Shown here: positions 1-8,432 of the stretch, one piece after another
Layout of the letters: every line of letters starts with the position of its first letter
How positions within the stretch are numbered: position 1 is the stretch's first letter
Assembly: GCA_002382735.1 (NCBI GenBank)
Contig: DFZN01000043.1
Coordinates: forward strand, 4,340-68,339
Length of the DNA stretch: 64,000 nt
Direction of reading: 5' to 3'
From: a bacterium UBP11_UBA4055
Lineage (GTDB): Bacteria > UBA4055
Made by a program: the position numbers and the translations under genes
The notes under the pieces: generated by a model
What the model was told of the DNA's origin: nothing
The model's input: the letters and a program-made list of their open reading frames with translations, nothing else
Databases searched by the model: none

Positions 1-572
1 GATGGATGACGGAGGGCTCCTCCTCCGGCGAGCGGGAAGTTCATGCCTATCCATGTCGAAGTTTCTCTTCCGTAGAGTTCGCCGTTGATAAAATTCCCCA
101 GCCTTCCGAATGTATAGCCGAGCGGTACCGCGGGCATGACAAAATCGGTAAATCTCCAAAGATCGATCTTATTCTTTCTGCAGAACAGCCATGTTCCTAT
201 AAAGGCGGCTATAACAGCCCCGTGATAGCTCATTCCTGCGATACCGGTAAATCTGAAACCTCCGTGAAAACTGAAAGGCAGAAATATCTCAAGCGGATTT
301 TTAAGGTAATACATGAGATTATAGAACAGCACATACCCGAGCCGTCCCCCGATCAGTACCGAGATTATAACGGTAAAGAAAAAATTCTCCAGCTTCTCTT
401 TTTCTATACAGAATTCCTTCCTCCTGATTCTATAGTTGAGAAGGTAGTAAGTGATCGAAAAAGCGACTATGTACATAACGCCGTAATATTTTATCTGAAA
501 AGTCCCCATCGAGAAAATTACAGGATCGATCCTTTCCGGTAAAGTCTGCCACCAAGTTAAAAACGAATTCAT
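1..572 (-). CDS. lgt: Prolipoprotein diacylglyceryl transferase, 5' part
   Basis: The gene starts at an ATG on the minus strand (570-572) and runs off the left edge, so only about the first 190 codons are present. Lgt moves the diacylglyceryl group of phosphatidylglycerol onto the lipobox cysteine of prelipoproteins in the inner membrane. The translated part has several hydrophobic segments, the motif SYHGA near the catalytic region and the family signature GRLGNFINGELYGR close to the cut end. Lipoproteins encoded elsewhere in the window (for example 40678-41625) would be its substrates. It is transcribed away from dnaK. No clear promoter was found in the shared 261-base gap. Confidence 0.95.
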   Translation of the reverse strand, partial: MNSFLTWWQTLPERIDPVIFSMGTFQIKYYGVMYIVAFSITYYLLNYRIRRKEFCIEKEKLENFFFTVIISVLIGGRLGYVLFYNLMYYLKNPLEIFLPFSFHGGFRFTGIAGMSYHGAVIAAFIGTWLFCRKNKIDLWRFTDFVMPAVPLGYTFGRLGNFINGELYGRETSTWIGMNFPLAGGGALRHP

Positions 573-633
573 TTCCCTTCCTGTTCATTTGGACTAAATT
601 TAACGATATTTCTGATTTTCTGCAAATCGGAAT

Positions 634-655
634 ATTTTACTGACATTTTACTGAC
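634..655. repeat. Tandem 11-bp repeat between lgt and dnaK
   Basis: The 11-mer ATTTTACTGAC occurs twice head to tail in the divergent lgt/dnaK spacer. It could be a binding site for a regulator of either gene or chance in AT-rich DNA. No CIRCE inverted repeat (TTAGCACTC...GAGTGCTAA) is present in this spacer. Confidence 0.4.
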
Positions 656-833
656 ATGATCAATTTGCGCCGGTTGTTTCGATTTTTCATACTGCCTTCA
701 CAATTTCCTATCTTATTTTTATTTCATATCTTAAATCTTTGATCCTGCGCGCTTTATGATTTTTGGCTCGCTATTTGTATATATAGTAGTTACGATAAAA
801 CCGTTATATATAATTTAAAATAGGAGAATCGAA

Positions 834-2762
834 ATGGGAAAAATAATCGGAATTGACCTCGGGACCACCAACAGCTGCGTTTCAGTTATGGAAGGTAACG
901 AACCGGTCGTGATCACGAACTCGGAAGGCGGAAGAACAACTCCTTCTGTCGTGGCATTTTCAAAGAACGGCGAAAGACTTGTCGGAAACCCTGCTAAGAG
1001 GCAGGCTGTAACGAATCCGCATAAAACTGTGTATTCTATAAAGAGGTTCATGGGAAGAAAATACTCTGAAGTCGGCCAGGAGATAAAGGAAGTTCCTTAT
1101 GAAGTCACAAAGAACGCCAACGGAGTAGTTCAGGTAAAAATTGATGATAAGGATTTTACTCCTCCGGAGATATCGGCAATTATCCTACAGAAACTTAAGC
1201 AGGCCGCAGAAGACTATCTCGGAACTAAAGTAACCGAAGCCGTCATAACTGTTCCCGCTTATTTCAACGACGCCCAGAGACAGGCCACAAAAGACGCCGG
1301 TACGATAGCAGGCCTCGATGTGAAGAGGATAGTGAACGAACCTACTGCTGCGGCTCTCGCATACGGACTGGACAAAAAAGTTGACGGCACCATTGCTGTC
1401 TATGACCTCGGCGGCGGAACATTCGATATTTCTATACTTGAGATCGGTGACGGTGTATTCGAAGTTAAATCGACGAACGGCAACACGCATCTCGGCGGTG
1501 ATGATTTCGACCAGAGACTGATAGATTATCTCGCTGATGAATTCAAAAAACTTGAAGGCGTTGACCTGAGAAAAGACCCCATGGCTCTCCAGAGATTAAA
1601 AGAAGCCGCAGAGAAAGCCAAAATAGAACTTTCTTCGGGAACACAGACGCAGGTGAACCTTCCATTTATAACCGCGACACAGGACGGTCCGAAACATCTT
1701 GACATAAGCGTGACGAGAGCAAAATTCAACGAACTCACGAATGACCTTGTAAGATCATCCATCGAGCCGTGCAAACTGGCTCTTAAAGACGCCGGCATCG
1801 AAAAAAGCGAGATCAAAGAAGTAATACTGGTCGGCGGATCTACAAGGATACCGGCCGTAGTTGACGCCGTAAGAGAATTTTTCGGCAAAGAGCCCAACAA
1901 GAGCGTCAACCCTGACGAGGTCGTCGCTCTCGGGGCGGCAATTCAGGCGGGAATCTTGTCCGGCGATGTCAACGAGATACTTCTTCTCGATGTCACTCCT
2001 CTTTCGCTCGGTATCGAAACTCTCGGCGGCGTAATGACGAAGCTGATCGAGTCCAACACGACGATACCGACCAAGAAGACCGAGGTCTTCTCAACAGCCG
2101 CGGACAATCAGCCTGCCGTCGATATCCATGTGCTCCAGGGCGAAAGACCAATGGCCGCGGATAACAAGACGATCGGCAGGTTCCAGCTGGACGGTATAGC
2201 TCCGGCGCCGAGAGGGATACCTCAGATCGAGGTCACTTTCGACATCGACGCGAACGGCATCCTGAGCGTTTCCGCAAAGGATAAAGCTACCGGCAAAACC
2301 CAGAATGTAAGGATTGAGGTATCTTCAGGTCTCAGCGACGCCGAGATCAAGAGGATGAAAGAGGAAGCCAAGGCTAACGCAGAATCCGACAAGAAAAAGA
2401 AAGAAAAAGTTGACATAAGAAATTCTGCGGATCAGGCCGTATTCCAAACCGAAAAACTGCTCAAGGACCTTGAAGGCAAGATCGATCAGTCCGATAAAGA
2501 AAGGCTTGAAACGAGCGTGAATAAGGTAAAGGAAGTGCTTAAGACGGACGATATAGACGCTATTAAGAAAGCTACTGACGATCACAACAAGATATGGCAC
2601 GAGATCAGCACGAAAATGGCTCAGGCGGCGCAGGGAGCCGGACCTGGCGGCGCGGGTCCGCAGGATTTTGATCCCTCACAACATCAGCCGAAGGACTCTC
2701 AGGAATCCGGGAAAGACGATGTGGAAAGTGCGGATTATGAAGTGGTTGACGACGACAAATAA
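834..2762 (+). CDS. dnaK: Molecular chaperone DnaK (Hsp70)
   Basis: This is a full-length Hsp70 of 642 residues, the usual size for bacterial DnaK. The N-terminal ATPase domain opens with GIDLGTTNSCVSV and contains the phosphate motif DLGGGTFDISIL and the adenosine motif VILVGGSTRIP. The substrate-binding domain follows, with the linker segment LLLDVTPLSLGIE, and then a helical lid. The Gly/Pro/Gln-rich tail ends in the acidic EVVDDDK typical of DnaK. The start is supported by the ribosome site TAGGAG seven to eight bases upstream. grpE, dnaJ and hrcA are not adjacent and no CIRCE element is visible, so its heat control is not evident here. A strong terminator follows directly. Confidence 0.99.
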   Translation: MGKIIGIDLGTTNSCVSVMEGNEPVVITNSEGGRTTPSVVAFSKNGERLVGNPAKRQAVTNPHKTVYSIKRFMGRKYSEVGQEIKEVPYEVTKNANGVVQVKIDDKDFTPPEISAIILQKLKQAAEDYLGTKVTEAVITVPAYFNDAQRQATKDAGTIAGLDVKRIVNEPTAAALAYGLDKKVDGTIAVYDLGGGTFDISILEIGDGVFEVKSTNGNTHLGGDDFDQRLIDYLADEFKKLEGVDLRKDPMALQRLKEAAEKAKIELSSGTQTQVNLPFITATQDGPKHLDISVTRAKFNELTNDLVRSSIEPCKLALKDAGIEKSEIKEVILVGGSTRIPAVVDAVREFFGKEPNKSVNPDEVVALGAAIQAGILSGDVNEILLLDVTPLSLGIETLGGVMTKLIESNTTIPTKKTEVFSTAADNQPAVDIHVLQGERPMAADNKTIGRFQLDGIAPAPRGIPQIEVTFDIDANGILSVSAKDKATGKTQNVRIEVSSGLSDAEIKRMKEEAKANAESDKKKKEKVDIRNSADQAVFQTEKLLKDLEGKIDQSDKERLETSVNKVKEVLKTDDIDAIKKATDDHNKIWHEISTKMAQAAQGAGPGGAGPQDFDPSQHQPKDSQESGKDDVESADYEVVDDDK

Positions 2763-2784
2763 AAGAACTTACTCCTCAAAAAAA

Positions 2785-2815
2785 AGCCCCGCTATATTTT
2801 TACGGGGCTTTTTTT
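2785..2815. terminator. Bidirectional terminator between dnaK and the Gx-transporter gene
   Basis: The stem AGCCCCG / CGGGGCT (2785-2791 with 2803-2809) is flanked by an A-run on the left and a T-run on the right, so it can stop transcription in both directions. One arm and the A/T flank also encode the last codons and stop of the minus-strand gene that ends at 2800. Confidence 0.9.
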
Positions 2816-3321
2816 ATGAGCTCCACATCCTGACGGTTCAATATCTCCGTCACCGTTCCCGTTAAAATTCCCGGAATAACGCTCAGCCCGGCTATGACCG
2901 AAACTGTAATCCCGTATTCCGCCTTTCCGTCGAAGAAAATCATGAAAAGAAGATACTGCGCCATGTTGAAAGAGACCGCGCCGCAGATGCTTAAAGCTAC
3001 TGCAGATATATATTTTCTGAAAATGAAGAACAGAATGAACATTACTGAAAAGGAAAGAAGCGCTCCGCTGAGTGAAAAAATGAAAGGAAGAGAAAAGAGT
3101 TTTCCGCTGAAAAATCCGCCTATGAAAACCCTGATTATATTGACAGCAAAAGCGATGAGATACTGTTTTTTCATTATAAAGAAAAGAACTATAGCGTTCG
3201 CAAGGCCTATTTTGACAAAAGGGATCGGCATTATGACAAAGATCTCAAGAAGCTGAAGCATCGATGCCAGTGCGGAAAAAACACCTATAAGATACACTCT
3301 TGAACCGTACTCGACCTTCAT
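2800..3321 (-). CDS. Gx transporter family / heptaprenyl diphosphate synthase component I-like membrane protein
   Basis: The product is a 173-residue integral membrane protein with about five hydrophobic helices. Conserved-looking parts are the N-terminal YLIGVFSALASMLQLLE, the segment IPFVKIGLANAI and the Gly-rich stretch RVFIGGFFSG. This pattern matches the family first named heptaprenyl diphosphate synthase component I (Gx transporter). The true substrate is uncertain; the family has been linked to isoprenoid, quinone or small-molecule uptake. It lies one base after the NusG-domain-II gene, a pairing that recurs widely in bacteria. Its last codons (KKAP) lie inside a terminator stem. It is the last gene of the cyclase-mnmG-rsmG operon. 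Confidence 0.75.
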   Translation of the reverse strand: MKVEYGSRVYLIGVFSALASMLQLLEIFVIMPIPFVKIGLANAIVLFFIMKKQYLIAFAVNIIRVFIGGFFSGKLFSLPFIFSLSGALLSFSVMFILFFIFRKYISAVALSICGAVSFNMAQYLLFMIFFDGKAEYGITVSVIAGLSVIPGILTGTVTEILNRQDVELIKKAP

Positions 3322-3322
3322 A

Positions 3323-3685
3323 TTATTCCGTCACCGCGTCTATTCCGCCTTCACTTACCCCTTCAAAAGAGACAATTACCCTGTTCGGCAGGCAGATAAT
3401 GTCACCTGTATCCGTTTCCTTAAGCCAGCCTTTTTTGACGCAGTATTTATCCCTGCAAGTAGAACTACTGATCCTGACCATCCTGCCTTTTACCTCTATC
3501 TCTGTGCTGTCATTTCCGGATCTTATAACATAGACTGAATCTTTTCCCGCATCAGCATAGAACACTCTGTCATTTGCGCTTATCCTGATCCTCCAATCTG
3601 CAGGCTGAGGTTCTTTCAAGAATACCGGTATAGAAATAAAAACAGCCAGCGCAATATAGATCAAAATATCTCCGGATCTGAACAC
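3323..3685 (-). CDS. NusG domain II-containing protein
   Basis: This 120-residue protein has one N-terminal membrane anchor (about residues 8-23) and a small beta-rich exported domain. It contains a CRDKYC cysteine pair (C77, C82). Size, anchor and cysteine pair match the stand-alone NusG domain II (DUF1312) family, which is almost always beside a Gx-transporter gene, as here. The role is unknown; a link to redox or cofactor maturation at the membrane is only inferred from the partner. Its start shares one base with the rsmG stop (TGATG arrangement), which suggests translational coupling. Confidence 0.75.
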   Translation of the reverse strand: MFRSGDILIYIALAVFISIPVFLKEPQPADWRIRISANDRVFYADAGKDSVYVIRSGNDSTEIEVKGRMVRISSSTCRDKYCVKKGWLKETDTGDIICLPNRVIVSFEGVSEGGIDAVTE

Positions 3686-4290
3686 TATTTCTCCATATTC
3701 GCGATTATTCTGCCTTCGAGGAAAGGGTTTTCCATTACATCATAATTCCTGAAATGATGTTCATTGTCCGAACCTGTCAGAATTATTATCCTGCCCGCAT
3801 TACCTATATGGGCGAAATAATGCTTCTTCAAACTTTCAAAATTACCGACTCCGCGCGAAAATATGATGTCATATTTTGAGTTCTTATCAATTTCCTCCAG
3901 CCTCTTGTTCGTGATCTTTACATTCTTCAATTCGAGATGAGATATAGCCTCAGAAAGAAATGTTGTCTTTTTTCTTATCGAATCGAGCAGTTCGACCTGC
4001 GCTTCGGGCATCAGGATTGAAATTATCATTCCCGGAAGTCCGCCGCCGGTACCCACATCGAGAAATTTTCCGGGATCGTCCCTGATCAGTTCATAAAGCG
4101 AATAGGATTCTATTAAAGCTGTCGTCAGCACTTCCTCCTCGCTTTTTCTCGAGATCAGATTGATCTTAGTGTTCCAGTCGAGAAGAAAAGCAAAATATTT
4201 CCTGATCAGCGCGATACGGTCTTTTTCTATGTCCGCCCCCGTCTCTGCGACTGCGGTTTGGATAATTTTTTCCGCTCTTTCAATTGTCAT
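3685..4290 (-). CDS. rsmG: 16S rRNA (guanine527-N7)-methyltransferase RsmG
   Basis: RsmG uses S-adenosylmethionine to methylate N7 of G527 in 16S rRNA. The 201-residue protein has the glycine-rich SAM loop FLDVGTGGGLPG (about residues 76-87), preceded by the family-typical NLISRKSEEEV region, and a later FSRGVGNFE segment. Length is normal for the family. It overlaps the mnmG stop by one base and the next gene's start by one base, so the three genes are probably co-translated. The mnmG-rsmG (gidA-gidB) order is a very common bacterial arrangement and supports the call. Confidence 0.95.
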   Translation of the reverse strand: MTIERAEKIIQTAVAETGADIEKDRIALIRKYFAFLLDWNTKINLISRKSEEEVLTTALIESYSLYELIRDDPGKFLDVGTGGGLPGMIISILMPEAQVELLDSIRKKTTFLSEAISHLELKNVKITNKRLEEIDKNSKYDIIFSRGVGNFESLKKHYFAHIGNAGRIIILTGSDNEHHFRNYDVMENPFLEGRIIANMEK

Positions 4291-6161
4291 CAGATCAGCC
4301 CTTTAGTTTTAAGATTTATGAGAATAACTGATATGTCCGCAGGAGAAATACCGGCGATCCTGCCCGCCTGTCCGACCGATACGGGCTTAATCCTGTTCAG
4401 CTTTTCAACGGCTTCCTTTTTGAGTCCCTTGAACTTCGAATAATCGATGTCCTGAGGCAGTTTGATTTTCTCGTTCTTTTCGAATCTGCCTATCATCACG
4501 GTCTGCCTTTTTATGTAACCTTCGTACTTGATCAGAGTTTCCGCCTGCTTAAGCTCGTAATAGCTGAATTTATCTTTTATTTTATCGAGAAGTCCTGAAT
4601 TGAGCATCATATTTATATTTGTATCCGGCCTTTTTAAGAGCCTGTAAATATCCGTTCCCTCCGATGACGGACCGATAGAATTAGCTTCATAGAGCTCATT
4701 GAGATTTTTCATTTTTATCTTGAGCGAAGAAAATATTTCCGGAAGTTTTGCTATGTTGTCAAGCCTGTCCTTAAGATATTTTATTTCTTTGCCGGTAAGC
4801 AGCCTGTATTGTTCAGCATATTTCAGAAGCCTTGAATCCGCGTTATCGTGTCTGAGTTCTAGCCTGTATTCTGCGAGGGAAGTGAACATTCTGTAAGGTT
4901 CTCTGATGTCTTTTGTTATAAGGTCGTCAATCAGGACGCCTGCATAAGCCTCGTTCCGTTTCAGAATGAAAGGTTCTTCTCCTCTGATCTTTAAGATCGA
5001 ATTTATGCCCGCCATGAGACCCTGCGCGGCGGCTTCCTCATAGCCTGATGTCCCGTTTATCTGGCCGGCGAAGAACAGTCCGGAGATATTTCTCGTCTCG
5101 AGGCTCATTTTTATCTGGTAAGCCGGAAAATAATCGTATTCGATGGCATAAGCGGGGCGGACGAAATGGGCGTTCTCCAATCCTCTGACCGTCCTGAGCG
5201 CTTTTTTCTGTATCTCGACGGGCAGGCTGGACGAGAAACCGTTCACATAATACTCGTTCGTGTAAAGCCCTTCGGGCTCTAAAAACAGCCTGTGGGAAAT
5301 CTTGTCCCTGAACCTGTTCACCTTGTCCTCAATAGACGGGCAGTATCTGGGTCCCGTACCCTTGATCTGTCCTGAGAAAAGCGCGGTCTTGTCCAGGTTC
5401 GCATCGATCAGGCTGTGGGTTTTTTCGTTCGTGTATGTTATATAGCACGGTAATTGCTTAAGGTAAGTCTTTTTATGCCTGAAAGAGAACGGTATGATGT
5501 GTTCGTCCGAACCGTGGATCTCAAGACCGGAAAAATCTATGGAATATCCCGCTATTCTCGGCGGTGTTCCCGTTTTGAGCCTGCCCGTCTCGAAACCGTG
5601 GTCGCGTAGCTTTTTGGAAAGGCTTTCCGCTGACGGTTCGCCCAGCCTGCCGGACGGGATCTGCTTTTTACCGATGTGGATCACGGCTTTAAGAAAGGTT
5701 CCGGAGCAGATTATCGCCGTTTTTGTGTGTATGAGCCCGTTTATTGCTGTTTTGACAGCTTTCAGTTCGCCGTTCTCGATTATAAGATCTGTAACTTCAT
5801 CCTGTATGATGTTCAGGTTCTTCTTTTTCTCAAGCCTGCTCCGGACGAATTCTGAATATTTCCTCTTGTCTGACTGAACGCGCAGAGCCCAGACGGCAGG
5901 ACCTTTGGATAAATTGAGGGTCTTGAACTGTATCCCTGTGCGGTCTGCAGCGATCCCCATCAGTCCGCCCAGCATGTCGATCTCCTTGACCAGATGGCTC
6001 TTGGCAAGTCCGCCTATCGCCGGATTGCACGACATCTGGGCGATCTGATCCACCGTCTGCGTGATGAGAAGGACATTTCCGCCCATTTTCGCGCTGATCC
6101 ATGCAGCTTCGACGCCGGCGTGACCTCCTCCGGCAACTATTACATCATAACTTCTGTGCAT
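4290..6161 (-). CDS. mnmG: tRNA uridine-5-carboxymethylaminomethyl modification enzyme MnmG (GidA)
   Basis: MnmG is the FAD-containing partner of MnmE in building cmnm5U at the wobble position of certain tRNAs. The 623-residue product has the FAD dinucleotide motif GGGHAGVEAA near residue 11 and the early signature QMSCNPAIGGLAKSHLV. It also has the cysteine-containing signature GPRYCPSIEDKVNRF and the conserved segment GLFFAGQINGTSGYEEAAAQG. Length matches the family. It begins 15 bases after the cyclase gene with no room for a strong promoter, so it is probably read from upstream. MnmE is not in the window. Confidence 0.98.
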   Translation of the reverse strand: MHRSYDVIVAGGGHAGVEAAWISAKMGGNVLLITQTVDQIAQMSCNPAIGGLAKSHLVKEIDMLGGLMGIAADRTGIQFKTLNLSKGPAVWALRVQSDKRKYSEFVRSRLEKKKNLNIIQDEVTDLIIENGELKAVKTAINGLIHTKTAIICSGTFLKAVIHIGKKQIPSGRLGEPSAESLSKKLRDHGFETGRLKTGTPPRIAGYSIDFSGLEIHGSDEHIIPFSFRHKKTYLKQLPCYITYTNEKTHSLIDANLDKTALFSGQIKGTGPRYCPSIEDKVNRFRDKISHRLFLEPEGLYTNEYYVNGFSSSLPVEIQKKALRTVRGLENAHFVRPAYAIEYDYFPAYQIKMSLETRNISGLFFAGQINGTSGYEEAAAQGLMAGINSILKIRGEEPFILKRNEAYAGVLIDDLITKDIREPYRMFTSLAEYRLELRHDNADSRLLKYAEQYRLLTGKEIKYLKDRLDNIAKLPEIFSSLKIKMKNLNELYEANSIGPSSEGTDIYRLLKRPDTNINMMLNSGLLDKIKDKFSYYELKQAETLIKYEGYIKRQTVMIGRFEKNEKIKLPQDIDYSKFKGLKKEAVEKLNRIKPVSVGQAGRIAGISPADISVILINLKTKGLI

Positions 6162-6176
6162 TTTTTTCCGGTATTT

Positions 6177-8291
6177 TTATTTCGAATCCATTTTCCAGAC
6201 GCCCTTCCAGTCTGCTGGAGGTTCTTTTATCATTAATTCGCATCTTTCTGCCATCAGCGCCGAAGACCTGTCGCTGTATTTTTCGGAAAGTTCGTTAAAG
6301 ATCATGCCGGCATTAGAAAAATCTCCCGCTTTATACATCTCCAGGGCCGATCCGTATTTTTCAAGTATTATCTTAACCTTTCCATCAGGTTCTTCTCCGG
6401 TTTTCCCGATCAGCTCATATATCTTAACCGATCTGTCTTTACCTTTAACCGACACTTCGTCGAGCTCTCTGAAAATGAACTTATCTTTGACCTGTTCGTA
6501 TGTATTTCCGCTGACAAGAATATGCGTGCCGTAATATTTATTCAACCCCTCAAGCCTTGAAGCCAGATTCATTCCGTCACCTATCGCCGTATAATCAAAA
6601 AGATCTTCGCTGCCTATGTTGCCGACTGTTACTACATCTGTATTTACCCCTATACCGATGTCGATATTCTTAAAAGTATCTTCTTTAAGTTCAGATTTGA
6701 GCAGTTTGAGCTCATTCATCATTTCGAGAGCACTCTTGCAGGAATTATAGGGGTGGTCATTATCGACCGGAGCTCCGAAGAAGCATATTACGGCATCCCC
6801 CATGTATTTGTCGAGGGTACCGCAGTTCTTTTTTATAACTCCAGTCATCCTTTTTAGATAAATATTCAGAAATTCTACCAGCTGCTTAGGGTCCGTTCTC
6901 TCTGAATAAGAAGTAAAATTCCTGATATCGGAGAACATCATTGTAATCTCTTTCTTCTCCCCGCCGAGCTTAAATTTCTCAGGATTCTTCAGCAGCTCTT
7001 TAGAAACTATCTCCGGAACATATTTTCCGAGAGTAGCCTTTATGAATTTTTTTGAACGGTTCTCGATGTAATATCTGATCGTATAAGAAGTCAGAAAAGT
7101 GAAGAACAGGGCCAGCAGCGGGCGGGTCGTATCGAGAACCTGATTATTGTTGAAAAACATCTTCCCTGTGATCTTATAGTATATAAATCCTGCGGCGAAT
7201 ACGGCGGCTGTTGAAAGTATTATATTAAGTCTGCTGAAAATCACCGACGATGTGAACATGATCATTAAAAGCATTACGAGAAGCACCGAAGCGGTACCGG
7301 TCTTTGTAATATGGTCACCGGTAAGTATAGTGTTGATTATGCTCGCATGTACTTCAACACCCGGATAATCTTTCTGGACCGGGGTTGAGCGAAGGTCCAT
7401 CAGTCCCCTGAGGGAAGATCCTATTATCACCGGTTTGTCTCTGAATGTTTTCTTCCCGACTCTTCTTTCCATTATGTCGTAGACAGATATCGTTTTGAAA
7501 GACCTCCACGGGCCTTTATAGTTGATGTACATATAATTATTCTCATCGACAGGGATAGTTATCTTTTCACCCGCTGCTGTATCGAATTCAATGCTTTTAC
7601 CGTTATTAAGACTTATGCTCTCAGGATCGGCATTCAAAAGCTTAAGTACTGTTACGAATGCGAATGAAGGGTAATATGCCCCCTGATATTTTTTGACAAG
7701 ATGTACTTTTCTTATTACTCCGTCCTCATCTGAATCAATACCGAGATAACCGTTAGCAAGGCTGGAGTTCAGTATGGATCCGTCGCCTGAGTTCAACACA
7801 GGAAATTCATCTGTGACAAATTCGGCAGCTGAAGTTATGGGCAAGGCATTAAAGAGTTTAGTCCCCGCAGTATCCGCATAAATGAAATTTTCCCTGTCCT
7901 CATATTCAAAATTATACCCCGTAACAACATTTCCCGCGCCGGATACTGAAGCCTTGAAGACCGAGTCGTTCTGAGTAAGAACGCTTTTGTCGAAAAGTAT
8001 GTCGAAGCAGGTGAGAGCGCTGCCTGAATTTGAAAGGGCGTCAACGGTTTTTGCAAAATATGTTCTGGGCCAGTCGAAATATTTTCCGAGTTTCTCCACG
8101 GATCTTGTGTCTATATCTGCTATGACCACGCTTCCGAGAGAACCCTCTTCCGTCACTCCAAGATATTTTTGTTTAAATCTGAGATCATATATCTGATTCT
8201 CGAATCTGTCGAAAAAAGGTGAAAGCGTGATCAGTGAAAGACACGAAACTGCTGCACTGAGGATCACATATTTAAAAACTTTTCTGTTCAT
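6177..8291 (-). CDS. CHASE2-domain class III adenylate cyclase, membrane-bound
   Basis: The 704-residue protein has an N-terminal membrane helix and a periplasmic CHASE2 sensor domain (about residues 25-340). A cluster of membrane helices (about 345-415) and a class III cyclase domain follow. Visible catalytic parts are the first metal aspartate in FSDIRNFTSYSE, the second in KYMGDAVICFFGAP, and DYTAIGDGMNLASRLE. The substrate pair reads as Lys (KYMGD) and Thr (YTAIGD), the combination known from cyanobacterial adenylate cyclases, so cAMP is the likelier product. The protein should sense something outside the cytoplasm. It heads the operon with mnmG, rsmG and the NusG-II/Gx pair, which is functionally unexpected. 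Confidence 0.9.
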   Translation of the reverse strand: MNRKVFKYVILSAAVSCLSLITLSPFFDRFENQIYDLRFKQKYLGVTEEGSLGSVVIADIDTRSVEKLGKYFDWPRTYFAKTVDALSNSGSALTCFDILFDKSVLTQNDSVFKASVSGAGNVVTGYNFEYEDRENFIYADTAGTKLFNALPITSAAEFVTDEFPVLNSGDGSILNSSLANGYLGIDSDEDGVIRKVHLVKKYQGAYYPSFAFVTVLKLLNADPESISLNNGKSIEFDTAAGEKITIPVDENNYMYINYKGPWRSFKTISVYDIMERRVGKKTFRDKPVIIGSSLRGLMDLRSTPVQKDYPGVEVHASIINTILTGDHITKTGTASVLLVMLLMIMFTSSVIFSRLNIILSTAAVFAAGFIYYKITGKMFFNNNQVLDTTRPLLALFFTFLTSYTIRYYIENRSKKFIKATLGKYVPEIVSKELLKNPEKFKLGGEKKEITMMFSDIRNFTSYSERTDPKQLVEFLNIYLKRMTGVIKKNCGTLDKYMGDAVICFFGAPVDNDHPYNSCKSALEMMNELKLLKSELKEDTFKNIDIGIGVNTDVVTVGNIGSEDLFDYTAIGDGMNLASRLEGLNKYYGTHILVSGNTYEQVKDKFIFRELDEVSVKGKDRSVKIYELIGKTGEEPDGKVKIILEKYGSALEMYKAGDFSNAGMIFNELSEKYSDRSSALMAERCELMIKEPPADWKGVWKMDSK

Positions 8292-8432
8292 GGTGTGAAA
8301 AGTAAATATTTATACTGAATAAAACAAGTACAAAAGAACCTGTATTTTCTTAATTAATAACTTGATTAATATAGTTAAATTGTATTAATTACAGGCGGAT
8401 AAAAATCAGTCTATAATTTTGGAGACACATAA

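Noticed and set aside
6..542. Open plus-strand frame of 178 codons
   Set aside because: It lies wholly opposite lgt, whose signature motifs read clearly on the minus strand.
573..833. CIRCE or other heat-shock element before dnaK
   Set aside because: No inverted repeat of the CIRCE type and no convincing sigma32 boxes were found; only a short 11-base tandem repeat.
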